A stretch of 64,000 nucleotides of DNA, taken from assembly GCA_016220085.1 (NCBI GenBank), contig JACRIN010000002.1:1-64000 (forward strand), given 5' to 3'. The stretch's first letter is position 1, and each line of letters begins with the position of its first letter. Made by a program: the position numbers and the translations under genes. This document shows, piece by piece, positions 24,309 through 33,426 of the stretch. The notes beneath the pieces are model-generated. The model did not search any database. It was not told the DNA's origin and was given only the letters and a program-made list of their open reading frames with translations. This stretch comes from Planctomycetota bacterium. Its GTDB lineage: Bacteria > Planctomycetota > UBA1135 > GCA-002686595.

Positions 24309-26993
24309 TCAGCGGTAGAGCCGCAAGCCCGCGCGCTGGTCGCCGACCAGCCAGTAGCGCTCGTTGCCGATCACCGTCGACGTCACGCCCGCCGCCCAGC
24401 CCGGCGTGTCGAGCAGGACGTCGGGCGAGAGGTCGTCGCCGGTCGCGGAGAGCTCGACGCGGATCAAGCCGGCACGCGTCGCGGCGAGGTAGGCGAACAC
24501 GCGGCCCGACGCTTGGTCGGTCGCGATCTCGACGTCGAACAGGCTCTCGCGCTCGCCGTCGTAGCCGCTGACCGGCGCCTTGAAGCTGCGCACGAGCCTC
24601 GGCTTGGTCGGATCGTTGACGTCGAAGATCAAGAGTTGGCCGCCGGTGGTCGCGACCGCCGCGCAACTACGGCGGCGGATCTGACAGACGTCGACCGCGA
24701 CCGCGAGGCTCTGCTTTTCGTCGCCCCATGCGACCGCGAGCTGCTTCGGCGGCGTCGTCGCGCCGTTGGTGACGTCGTACAGCACGAGCTGCGGCTTCTC
24801 GAAGTGTTCGCTCGCCGGATCGGTGTTCGAGCCGGCGGCGATCGCGGCGATGCGTCGGCCGTCCTCGAGCACGAAGACCTTCGTGCGCCACGTCGAACTC
24901 GCCGCCTTCTCGCCGTCGAAGTGGGTCGGCAACTGCCAGAGCGGCTTCGCCATCACGCGGCCGCCGGGCTTGGTCTCGGCCAGCACGCGCGAGAGCTGTT
25001 TGATGGAGTAACCGACGAGTCCGAACCGCGTGCCGTCGTGCGTCGCGAGGACCAGATCGCCGTCGCAGGTCGAGTGGAAGACCGAGCGGCCGCGCCCGCC
25101 GCCGGTGGTCGCGTCGAGCGGAGCGGGCGGGACGAGTTCCCAACTGTCGACGCCGATCTTCGGCCGGTGCGTGAAGCGCTGGATGCGCCAACCGCGCGCG
25201 CCGTTCGACATGAACCACTCGCGCGAGGTCAACGCGTCGGGCCACTGCGCGCCGACGCTCGTGCCGATCGGTGCTTGCGTCGCGAGCTCGGGCACCGGCT
25301 TCAACTGATCGCCTTGCACCATGCGCAGGAAGCCCTTGCCGTCGGAGCCGTACGTGTCGACACCGAAGAAGAAGAGGCGCGGATCCTGCAGGCTCGGTTT
25401 GCCGTCGAGGCACGCGAGCCCGCGCGGCTTGCGCTTTCCGACCGAGGTCACCGAGCCTTGCAGCGGCACTTTCGCCTCGCCGGCTTGCGCGACGCGGGGC
25501 TGCAGCGCGAGCTCGCGCACGACGACGCCGAGCTTCGCGTGCTGCTCGTAGATGCGCCGGCCGCGCAGCGCGAGCGAGCGCCACGACGAATCCTCGATCG
25601 GCTCGATCGCGGAGAGCTCCAGTTGGCCGCCGTCGACGTGTTGGAAGACCCAGAGCGCCTCGCTCGAGCCGGGCTGCCACTGACCGGTCGGGATCGAGGC
25701 GGTCGCGAGATCCCACGGGATGCCGCCGAGCAACCCGTACGGCGCCGCGTCGCCGATCAACGCCGGCATGCGCGCCGTGCCGACCGCGACCTGATCACCG
25801 CGCGCGTCGACGCGGACGGCGTAGGCGGGACGGCCGAGGTACGTCAGCGGACGCGCGACGAACGACTCGGTGGTGCCCCAGGGCTTCTCGAGGTCGATGT
25901 CGACGAGCCCGGTGACGTCCGCGGCGACGTAGAGGCGCGAGCCTCCGATCGCGACCTCGCGAGCGAAGGCGCGCTTCAGCTTGAAGTGCTCGGGCACCGG
26001 CACGAGCGTCAGGTCGGGCCCGCGCTCGAGCTTCGGTTGCTTGACGAAATGGAGGTCCGCGCGCACGACGCCGAATTGGCCGAGCGCGAGGTACGCGAAC
26101 GAGTCGCGCACGGCGATGTCGAGCGCGCGCCCGGGCAGCTTGACCGAACCGATCGCTTGTTTGCCGCCGCGCATGTAGACGCGCAGCTCGGACTCGCGCT
26201 CGGACGCGAACGTCGCGAGCAAGAGCTTGTCGGTGACCGCGACGCACGTGCACGGCCGACCCGGGGCTTGGTCGAGCCACTGCACCTGCGGCGGGGGACG
26301 CGGAGGCGCGGGTTGGCCTTCGACCGCGGGCTTCGCCGCGGGCGGGGCTTCGAGGTCGAGCACGCCGACGCCTGACGTTCCGCCGGCGATGTAGAGCTTC
26401 TTGCCCGCCGCCTGCAGCGCGAGCACGGTCGCGTCGAGCTGCACGCGCGCGAGCTCCGGCAACGTCGGCTGCTTCGCGTCGAGCATCACCAGCGACGTGC
26501 CTTCGATCGAGTAGACCTGAGTGCCGTCGTCGGCGAGCGCCAGCGCGATCGGATCGCCCGAGCCCGAGACCGACGTGAGCTGCGGCGGTGTCGACTCGGG
26601 CAACGCGGGGCGCGTCGCCGCGGCCTTCGCGCGCTGACCGGCGCGCGCTCCGGCGCCCGCCTTGCCCGCACCGCCGGGTCCGGCCTTGCCCGGTGCGCGT
26701 TTGCCGGGCGCACCTTTGGTCGGAGCTCCGTTGCCGGGTCCCTGCTTGCCCGGCGCGCCTTTTCCGGGCGCCTGCTTGCCGGGCGCCTGTTTTCCGCCGC
26801 CTTGTTTTCCGCCGCCCTGCTTTCCGGGCGCGCCTTGTCCCGGCTTCGCGGGCCCTTGCTTCGCGGGAGCTCCGGCGCCTTTCGCCGGCGGCTTCGCGGG
26901 CTCCTGGCCGCTCGCGATCGCCGCGCAGAGGAAGGCGGCGAGCCAAGGCAACGGGGGGAGGCGCGGGAGCAGACGGAGCAGCAGACGGAGCAT
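24309..26993 (-). CDS. Secreted beta-propeller-like protein with Pro/Gly/Lys-rich linker
   Basis: An 894-residue exported protein. ATG 26993 gives the signal peptide MLRLLLRLLPRLPPLPWLAA... ending ASG-QEP near residue 30. Residues 31-130 are a low-complexity linker of repeated PGK/GAPGKQ units, strongly basic. Residues 135-894 show repeated short strands of the 'KKLYIAGGTSGVGVLDLEAP' kind (also LYVAADVTGLVDIDLEKP and AYLAATRAGLIRVELSATG), which fit a beta-propeller of the LVIVD/YVTN type. Such propellers usually bind partners, not catalyse. The basic linker could hold the protein to acidic surface polymers (inference). Confidence 0.8.
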   Translation of the reverse strand: MLRLLLRLLPRLPPLPWLAAFLCAAIASGQEPAKPPAKGAGAPAKQGPAKPGQGAPGKQGGGKQGGGKQAPGKQAPGKGAPGKQGPGNGAPTKGAPGKRAPGKAGPGGAGKAGAGARAGQRAKAAATRPALPESTPPQLTSVSGSGDPIALALADDGTQVYSIEGTSLVMLDAKQPTLPELARVQLDATVLALQAAGKKLYIAGGTSGVGVLDLEAPPAAKPAVEGQPAPPRPPPQVQWLDQAPGRPCTCVAVTDKLLLATFASERESELRVYMRGGKQAIGSVKLPGRALDIAVRDSFAYLALGQFGVVRADLHFVKQPKLERGPDLTLVPVPEHFKLKRAFAREVAIGGSRLYVAADVTGLVDIDLEKPWGTTESFVARPLTYLGRPAYAVRVDARGDQVAVGTARMPALIGDAAPYGLLGGIPWDLATASIPTGQWQPGSSEALWVFQHVDGGQLELSAIEPIEDSSWRSLALRGRRIYEQHAKLGVVVRELALQPRVAQAGEAKVPLQGSVTSVGKRKPRGLACLDGKPSLQDPRLFFFGVDTYGSDGKGFLRMVQGDQLKPVPELATQAPIGTSVGAQWPDALTSREWFMSNGARGWRIQRFTHRPKIGVDSWELVPPAPLDATTGGGRGRSVFHSTCDGDLVLATHDGTRFGLVGYSIKQLSRVLAETKPGGRVMAKPLWQLPTHFDGEKAASSTWRTKVFVLEDGRRIAAIAAGSNTDPASEHFEKPQLVLYDVTNGATTPPKQLAVAWGDEKQSLAVAVDVCQIRRRSCAAVATTGGQLLIFDVNDPTKPRLVRSFKAPVSGYDGERESLFDVEIATDQASGRVFAYLAATRAGLIRVELSATGDDLSPDVLLDTPGWAAGVTSTVIGNERYWLVGDQRAGLRLYR

Positions 26994-27186
26994 GGGCCGT
27001 CGAATTGTATGCGCGTCCCGGTCGTCGCGCCGCCCGTCCGGAGCGCCTCGGTCGCTCGGCGGAGTTTTTTTCTGCCGCGGCGCCGCGCTTGCTCCTTTCG
27101 GCAGGTCGCGTTTTCGGTTCCGGCGCGAGCTCGAACCTCTCCATCGAAGCGCCCGGCGTCCGAGAGCACTCCACACCCCCGCCGCG

Positions 27187-29289
27187 ATGCGCCTCGCCCC
27201 CTTCGTGTTCGCGCTCGGTTCGAGCCTCCCGGCGATTGCGGGGGGTGGGCAGGCGGCGTGGAGCCCGCGCCTGCGCGCCGATCGCGCGGCTCCGCTCGCT
27301 CCGGCCGTAGCGCAAGCGCTCGGGGCCCGCGCGGCGCGAGCACGCGAACCGGCGAGAGCTGGAGCGCTCGAACCGGCCGACGCTCGGTCGCTCGCGCCGG
27401 CCGGCGCGCAAGCGCTCGAAGTCGCCGAAGCGCACTCGCTCGGGGCTGCCGCAGCGCAAGCGTTTGCGCCGACGGAAGCGCTCGCGCTCGACCCCGGCGC
27501 GGTGCGCGCGGCGCTCGGTTGGCCCGGCGAGATCGAGCTCGTGCCTCGGAACGACCCGCGCACGTTCGCGGCGACGTTCGACGGGCTCGCGATCGAAGGC
27601 GCGCGGCCGCGGGTCGCGCTCGATCGACGCGGCCGGCCGTTCGCGGTCGCGGGCGGCGCGCGTAACCTCGTCGCGCGGCCGCTCGGCGAATTCGAGCTCG
27701 ACGCGAGCACGCTGCGGCGCCGCTTCGCGCTCCCCGGCGCGCGCCTCGGCGCCGCGCGGCCCGCGTGGGGGCCGACCGACGCCGGGCTCGCGCCCTGCTG
27801 GGTGCTGACCCGCCAACGCGGCGCGCGTTCGTTCGAGGAGCTCGTCGTGGATGCGCGAAGCGGCGAGCTGCTGACGTCGCGCGAGCGCGTGCGCTCCGGC
27901 GAAGGCGTCTATCCGTGGTTCGGTGAGCGCGTCGCGTTCCCGACCGGCTCCGCGAAGGCGTCGGTCTACGCGAACGTCGCCGACGCGCTCGCGGAGCGTG
28001 CGAGCGTGCGCAATCTCAAGGCGTGGTCGCTCGGCGTGCCGGCGCCGGTCGGCTTGCCTCGCGGCTTCCTCGTCGGCGCGCGCGTCGACGTGTACGACGC
28101 GCTCGGCGAGTGGGCCGTGAACCACGCGGGCAAGTTCGTCTACGGCGTCGACGCGTTCCCGCAGTTCTTCGACCAAGCGAATGCGTACTGGCACGTCGAC
28201 GCGTTCCATCGTCACTTGCGCAAGGCGCTCGGGCGCGAGCTCGCGACCGACTACGCGCTCCCGGTGATCGTCAACGAAGCGGACACGCTGCCCGGCGGCT
28301 ACTACACGCCCGCGACGTTGCCCGACGGTCACGCGGCGGGCTACGTCGTGCTGTTCGATCTCGAGGAGTTCCTCGGGGCCGGCGCGGATTCCGCGCGCGA
28401 CGCGACGCTGGTCGCGCACGAGTACGTGCACGCGTGGCTCGATCGCGACGGTCGCGCGTTCGACGGCGCGGTCGGCGATCCGACGCGTGCGTTGGAGGAA
28501 GCGCTCGCCGACTTCTTCGCGCTCGCCAAGCAGAAGGACACCGCGGTCGGGCGCGTGCTCGCGGAGTTCGCGGGCCCGAGTTGGCTGCGCGATCTCGACG
28601 ACGACGATCACCTGCTCGAGTCGTTGACCGAAGCGCAAGCGTGGGCGACCCAAGGGCTCTTCGACGAGCACCGCGCGAGCGAGGTGTTCGGCTCGCTCCT
28701 GCTCGATGCGCGCCGCCAGCTCGGCGTGAAGCACACCGAGCGCTGGGTCGACCGCGCGATCGAGCTGATGCCGCACTCGCTCGGCGAACTCGGCCTCGAC
28801 GCGGTCGGGCCGACCGAGGCGATCGACGCGGCGAGCGTCTGCTTCGCGTCCGCGTCGCTCGCGCTCTTGACCGCGTCCGACGGTTTCGACGAGATCGCGA
28901 CGTTGATCGGCGCGGCGACCGCACGCGGCGTGTTCGGCGATCCCGCGTCGGCGATCGACGTCGAGCTGCAGCTCGAGGCGTACCCGAAGCGCGCGTTGAC
29001 GCTGCCGTCGACCTTCGCGCGCGGCGACGAGGTGCACGCCTACTTCTTCCGCGCGAATCCGAGGCGCGAGCTCACGCTCACGCTGCGCGCGGACGGCTCC
29101 GACGTGCTTCCGGACTTCGAGCTCGTCGGTCCGCTCGGTTCGCAAGGTCCGAAGACCTTCACCGACGGCGGTCGACGCGTGCGACAGACCGGGATCGAGC
29201 TCGTCGGCCCGCTCGGCACGACCTACGAGGTGCGCGTGCGCTCGACCGACGGCGCGAGCGGTCGCTATCGCTTGCGCCTCGACGCCTGA
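27187..29289 (+). CDS. Secreted M36/fungalysin-like zinc metallopeptidase
   Basis: A 700-residue exported peptidase. ATG 27187 gives a signal peptide (MRLAPFVFALGSSLPAIAGG). Residues 35-100 are an Ala-rich imperfect repeat (AQAL, SLAPAGAQALEVAEAHSLG); the pro-region (about 100-270) contains a PepSY/FTP-like stretch with VVDARSGELLTSRERVRSG. The zinc site is H411-E-Y-V-H415 in LVAHEYVHAWLD, with the downstream acidic helix E437-E438-A-L-A-D of ALEEALADFFALAKQKD as third ligand, the fungalysin/thermolysin arrangement. The C-terminus has a PPC-like beta sandwich (VRVRSTDGASGRYRLRLDA). Role: extracellular protein digestion. It is divergent from the gene at 26993. Confidence 0.85.
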   Translation: MRLAPFVFALGSSLPAIAGGGQAAWSPRLRADRAAPLAPAVAQALGARAARAREPARAGALEPADARSLAPAGAQALEVAEAHSLGAAAAQAFAPTEALALDPGAVRAALGWPGEIELVPRNDPRTFAATFDGLAIEGARPRVALDRRGRPFAVAGGARNLVARPLGEFELDASTLRRRFALPGARLGAARPAWGPTDAGLAPCWVLTRQRGARSFEELVVDARSGELLTSRERVRSGEGVYPWFGERVAFPTGSAKASVYANVADALAERASVRNLKAWSLGVPAPVGLPRGFLVGARVDVYDALGEWAVNHAGKFVYGVDAFPQFFDQANAYWHVDAFHRHLRKALGRELATDYALPVIVNEADTLPGGYYTPATLPDGHAAGYVVLFDLEEFLGAGADSARDATLVAHEYVHAWLDRDGRAFDGAVGDPTRALEEALADFFALAKQKDTAVGRVLAEFAGPSWLRDLDDDDHLLESLTEAQAWATQGLFDEHRASEVFGSLLLDARRQLGVKHTERWVDRAIELMPHSLGELGLDAVGPTEAIDAASVCFASASLALLTASDGFDEIATLIGAATARGVFGDPASAIDVELQLEAYPKRALTLPSTFARGDEVHAYFFRANPRRELTLTLRADGSDVLPDFELVGPLGSQGPKTFTDGGRRVRQTGIELVGPLGTTYEVRVRSTDGASGRYRLRLDA

Positions 29290-29334
29290 CGCGGCGCCGC
29301 GACGGCGGCGGACGCCGATTGGTATCGTCGGTGC

Positions 29335-30627
29335 ATGTTGATCCCGATCCTCATCCTCGGATTCTTCCTGTTGCTCAACGGGATGTTCGCGATGGCGGAG
29401 CTGGCGTTGATGACCAGTCGCCAGACGCGGCTCCAGGCGGCGAGCCGCGCCGGGAACAAGGGCGCCACGGTCGCGCTCGCGCTCGCGCGCGATCCGACGC
29501 GCTTCCTCTCGACCGTCCAGGTCGGGATCACGTTGATCGGCGTCTTCGCCGGCGCATTCGGCGAGAACTACCTCGCCGACAATCTGGTTCCGCTGGTCGC
29601 GCGCGTGCCCGCGTTCGAGCCGTACGCGGAGAACATCGCGTTGGTGCTCGTCGTGCTCGCGTTGACGTACTTCTCGCTGGTGATCGGCGAGCTGGTTCCG
29701 AAGCGCATCGCTCTCGCGTACCCGGAGTCGATCGCGGCGACGATCGCGAGGCCGCTCGACGCGCTGTCGGTCGCCGCGGCATGGCCGATCCGGTTGCTGA
29801 GCGCGTCGACCGACGCCGTGCTCGCGGTGCTCCGGATCAAGCCGCGCACCGGCGACGACGTGTCCGAGGACGACGTCAAGGCGCTGGTCGCGCGCGCCGC
29901 GAGCACCGGCGTGTTCACGCCCCAAGAGCACAAGCTGATCCAACGCACGATGCGCGTTGCGGACCTCACCGTGCGGGACTTGATGGTCTCCCACCAGCAG
30001 ATCGTCTGGATCGACGGACGCGATTCCGCGGACGACGTTCGGCGCACGTTGATCGCGAGCCCGCACACGCACTTTCCGGTCTGCGACGGCGATCTCGATC
30101 GCATCTCCGGCGTCGTGCCGATCAAGGAGCTGATCTCGCGAGGCTTCTTCGCAGGGACGAACGTCGACATCGAGGCGCTGGCTCACCCCGCGTTGCTGGT
30201 GCCGGAGAGCATGCCCGCGCTGAAGCTGATCGATCAGTTCCAGCTCGCGCGCACGCACGTCGCGTTCGTCGTCGACGAGTTCGGCGGAACGCAGGGACTG
30301 GTGACGATGGACGACGTGACGGCTGCGCTCGTCGGCGAGAGCCGCGGTTCGCTGAACCCAACGCACGCCGGACTCCAACAGCGCGAGGACGGCGCGTGGT
30401 TGGTCGACGGACGCGTCCCGGTGCACGAGTTCGTTGCCGCGCTGGGGCTTCCGCTCGAATCCCAGGACGACCTCCCCGACGCGAGCACCGTCGGCGGACT
30501 GGTCTCGGCGCTGCTCGGCCGGATCCCGCGCGAAGCCGAGTTCGTCCGTTGGCAGGGCTGGAAGCTCGAGGTCGTCGACATGGACGGCGCGCGGGTCGAC
30601 AAACTCCTGGTCAGCCCGAGCCCCTGA
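29335..30627 (+). CDS. CNNM/CorC (DUF21-CBS) family membrane protein
   Basis: A 430-residue protein of the hemolysin-C/CNNM family, associated with magnesium and cobalt efflux. The N-terminal DUF21 domain (1-180) starts ILILGFFLLLNGMFAMAELA and includes the conserved VIGELVPKRIALAYPE. The CBS pair spans about 195-325 (VADLTVRDLMVSHQQIVWID ... FVVDEFGGTQGLVTMDDVTA). The C-terminal 80 residues are the CorC_HlyC beta domain (DGAWLVDGRVPVHEFVAALG). The length and order are standard. ATG 29335 lies 45 bases after the protease stop, so the two could share a transcript. Confidence 0.95.
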   Translation: MLIPILILGFFLLLNGMFAMAELALMTSRQTRLQAASRAGNKGATVALALARDPTRFLSTVQVGITLIGVFAGAFGENYLADNLVPLVARVPAFEPYAENIALVLVVLALTYFSLVIGELVPKRIALAYPESIAATIARPLDALSVAAAWPIRLLSASTDAVLAVLRIKPRTGDDVSEDDVKALVARAASTGVFTPQEHKLIQRTMRVADLTVRDLMVSHQQIVWIDGRDSADDVRRTLIASPHTHFPVCDGDLDRISGVVPIKELISRGFFAGTNVDIEALAHPALLVPESMPALKLIDQFQLARTHVAFVVDEFGGTQGLVTMDDVTAALVGESRGSLNPTHAGLQQREDGAWLVDGRVPVHEFVAALGLPLESQDDLPDASTVGGLVSALLGRIPREAEFVRWQGWKLEVVDMDGARVDKLLVSPSP

Positions 30628-30744
30628 GCCGCGAGTTCGTGCGTTGAGCGCACGTGTCGAGCTCCAGTGTCGAGCTCACGCCCAGCCCACGCATCGAGCC
30701 CAAGCGCGCGGCCTCGGGGCGCCGAGCGCGTGGCGCCCCCGAGT

Positions 30745-32409
30745 TCACTTGTCGCGATCGTCGGGAGGCGTCCGCGTCGGTTTCTCGACGCGCACGCCGC
30801 GTGGCGCGGGCAGATCGAGCGCGAGGTTGCGTTCGAGCGCGGGCGGCGCGTCGTCGGCGAGGGTCAACGGCTCGAGCGCGTGCCGCCGGCCTTGGTACTC
30901 GAGCACCCACGTCGCCTCGCGCGCGGCGGAGAGCGCCAGCTCGAGCTCGTACTCGCCGTCCTTGCCCGTGAGCGCGCTCGGCAGCTCGACCTGGTGATCG
31001 CGGCCCGGCAGCGCGCGGATTCGGGCCCCGCGAACCGGCTCGCCGTCCGAAGTGCGCGTCACTCGGCCGGTGACCAGCAGCGAGCGTTCGAGCGCGAGCT
31101 CGAGCGGCGTGTCGAGCGGCAGCGTCACGTCGCGTTCGAGCAACGCGAAGCCGTCCGCCGAGACGAACACGCGCACCGCGCCGAGCGGCACGCTCTCGAG
31201 CTGAACCGCGAAGCGGCCGTCGTCGTCGGTCGGCGTCGTGTCCGCGTACTCGATCGCGACCGACGCCGGCATGCCGCGCGGCTCGATTCGCACTTCGACT
31301 TCGGCGAGCGCCTTTCTCGTCGCGCCGTCGAGCACGCGACCCGCGAGCGTGCTCGGGCGCGCAAGCCGGATCTCCGTGCCGTCCGCGAACTTCGCCAGCC
31401 CGTCGAGACGTTGCGTCGCGAAGCTCTTCGCTTGCACGTAGAGCAGCGCGTCGGCGGGCGGCAGGTCGCCGAGCGGGAGCTCGAACGAGCCGTCCTCGGC
31501 GGTGCGCGCCTCTTCGCCGGCCTCGGCGAACTCGTCGATGCGCGACGACGTTTCGACGCGCGCGTCGGCGATCGGCGCGCCGCCGTCGGCGGCGACGACG
31601 CGGCCGCGGAGCACGCGCGGCTCCTCCAGCAACACGTCGAGCGTCAACGTGTCCGCTCCGGCCGGCACCGCGAGGTTCGCGAGGTGCGCGGGCTGATACT
31701 CCTCCGCGAGCACGACCAAGTGCAGGCCGTTGCGCGGCAAGTCCTCGAGCTCGTCGATGTGGAACCGGCCCTTGTCGTCGGAGAAACCGTCGTTCCAACC
31801 TTCCTCGAAAGCCTCGCCGTCGGCGAAGACCTTGAGCTCCGCGCCCGCGATCGGTTGCTTGGTGCGCGCGTCGAGCACGCGCCCCGCGACCGCGAACGCG
31901 CCGGGCAGCGCGAAGTCGATCACGAGCTCGCTCTTGCCGCCGTCGGTCGCGATGTCGGACACGAGCAACGCCGCGCGCTCCTCGACGAACGCGGCGAGGT
32001 CGAGCCGCGCGGGCGCGCCGTCGATCTCGAGGCGGTAGAGCCCGGCCTCGTCGCTCTCGGTGTCCATGAAGGACTCGCCGCCGCGGTAGCGCGCTTCGAT
32101 CGTCGCGCCGAACCACGGCTCGCCGTTCAACGCGTCGTACACGCGACCACGGATCACGATTCGGCCGGTCGCGGTCGGCGGATCGATCGCGGGCGCGCGG
32201 GTTTCCTCGGGCTCGGCGACGTCGGCGGGCTGCACGTCGGGCGCCGTGGTCGGCGTAGTCGGGCGTTCGGAGCTCTCGCTGCTCCTCGCGCCGGCCTTGT
32301 CGGCGGTCGCGAGCTCGGCGTCGGGCGCGAGGTTGGTCTTCAAGAGCCACGCGCAGAGACTGCCGACGGCGAATGCGAGCAGCACCAACACGATTCGACG
32401 CGCGTTCAT
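30745..32409 (-). CDS. Membrane-anchored carboxypeptidase-regulatory-like protein
   Basis: A 554-residue protein. It has an N-terminal anchor (IVLVLLAFAVGSLCAWLL) followed by an acidic/Thr-rich linker. At least four beta-sandwich repeats follow, marked by RGRVYDALNGEPWFGATIEA, AGRVLDARTKQPIAGAELKV, LRGRVVAADGGAPIADARVE and LAGRVLDGATRKALAEVEVR. The same architecture is found at 7728-9197. It is probably exposed outside the inner membrane; the function of the repeats is unknown. The divergent SDR gene starts 93 bases away. Confidence 0.85.
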   Translation of the reverse strand: MNARRIVLVLLAFAVGSLCAWLLKTNLAPDAELATADKAGARSSESSERPTTPTTAPDVQPADVAEPEETRAPAIDPPTATGRIVIRGRVYDALNGEPWFGATIEARYRGGESFMDTESDEAGLYRLEIDGAPARLDLAAFVEERAALLVSDIATDGGKSELVIDFALPGAFAVAGRVLDARTKQPIAGAELKVFADGEAFEEGWNDGFSDDKGRFHIDELEDLPRNGLHLVVLAEEYQPAHLANLAVPAGADTLTLDVLLEEPRVLRGRVVAADGGAPIADARVETSSRIDEFAEAGEEARTAEDGSFELPLGDLPPADALLYVQAKSFATQRLDGLAKFADGTEIRLARPSTLAGRVLDGATRKALAEVEVRIEPRGMPASVAIEYADTTPTDDDGRFAVQLESVPLGAVRVFVSADGFALLERDVTLPLDTPLELALERSLLVTGRVTRTSDGEPVRGARIRALPGRDHQVELPSALTGKDGEYELELALSAAREATWVLEYQGRRHALEPLTLADDAPPALERNLALDLPAPRGVRVEKPTRTPPDDRDK

Positions 32410-32501
32410 GGTTGCGGTGCAACGTACCTCCGCCGCGGCCGATCCGGAAGCACTCGGCGCCCTTGACCCGCGGCAAACGGACGCGCACGCTCGGGAGCCC
32501 G

Positions 32502-33281
32502 ATGACGCAGTTTTCCAAAGCAGCCCTGCACGGACGCACCGCGCTGGTCACCGGAGCCGGTCGCGGGATCGGCCGCGCGATCGCGGTCGCGCTCGCCCGT
32601 GACGGTGCGCACGTCGTGTGCATGGGCCGCACCGCGGAGCGGCTCGCCGAGACCGTCGCCGAGATCGACCGCGTCAGCGGATCGGGCGAAGCGCTGGTCG
32701 CCGACGTGACCGAGCCCGCGTCGCTCGCCGCGCTCGATGCGTTGCGCCGTCCGATCGACGTGCTCGTCAACAACGCGGCCGCGTTCGCGCCTTACGCGCA
32801 CCTCGAACGCGTGCCGGCCGAGGCGATCCAGACCGTGCTCGACACGACGCTCGGCGCGCCGCTCGCGCTCGCGCGCCACCTGATCGGCGCGATGAAGTCG
32901 CGCGGCTTCGGGCGCGTCGTCAACATCGGCACGATCGCGGGCGAGGTCGGCGCGGACGGCCAGGTCGCATACTCGACGGCGAAATCGGGCCTGATCGGTC
33001 TGACGAAGAGCCTCGCGGCGGAGAGCGCGCCGTTCGGTGTCACCGTCAATCTGGTCGAGCCCGGCTTGATCGCGACCGAGCGCATCCGCGAGAACGTCGC
33101 CGAGGAGTACCAGCGTCGCATCCTCGCCAACACGGCGATCGGTCGCGCGGGCACGCCCGAGGAAGTCGCGGAGGTCGTCGCGTTCCTCTGCTCACCGAGG
33201 GCGTCGTACGTCACCGGAGCGGTGATCCCGGTCTCGGGCGGTCTGGGCGTCGGCTTGTACGCGCGCGAGTTGCCGCGCTGA
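32502..33281 (+). CDS. Short-chain dehydrogenase/reductase (FabG-like)
   Basis: A 259-residue NAD(P)-dependent oxidoreductase. ATG 32502 is used. The Rossmann motif is ALVTGAGRGIGRAIAVALAR, the NNA motif is DVLVNNAAAF, and the catalytic YxxxK is VAYSTAKSGLIGLTKSLA. The residue 13 before the Tyr, normally Ser, is Thr (VVNIGTIAG), an uncommon substitution that can retain the hydroxyl. The C-terminal SDR block is present (AFLCSPRASYVTGAVIPVSG). Arg after the first Gly motif and CMGRTAER after the second strand suggest NADPH. The substrate cannot be told. Confidence 0.93.
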   Translation: MTQFSKAALHGRTALVTGAGRGIGRAIAVALARDGAHVVCMGRTAERLAETVAEIDRVSGSGEALVADVTEPASLAALDALRRPIDVLVNNAAAFAPYAHLERVPAEAIQTVLDTTLGAPLALARHLIGAMKSRGFGRVVNIGTIAGEVGADGQVAYSTAKSGLIGLTKSLAAESAPFGVTVNLVEPGLIATERIRENVAEEYQRRILANTAIGRAGTPEEVAEVVAFLCSPRASYVTGAVIPVSGGLGVGLYARELPR

Positions 33282-33426
33282 AAGTCGAGACGCACGCGTC
33301 GAGCACCGCGGGTCGGTCCCCGCCGACCTGTTCGTCGGCGATTCGCGATCGGGTTCACGCACGCACGAACGTGCGCGCCCGCCGCGGCGACCTTGCTCGA
33401 TCGAGGCTGCTCGAGGTTGCGTTCGC

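Noticed and set aside
25795..30426. A 1543-codon open frame on the minus strand across several plus-strand genes
   Set aside because: Its product is Arg/Ala/Glu-rich with no domain; it is the antisense shadow of GC-rich third positions and overlaps well-supported protease and CNNM genes.
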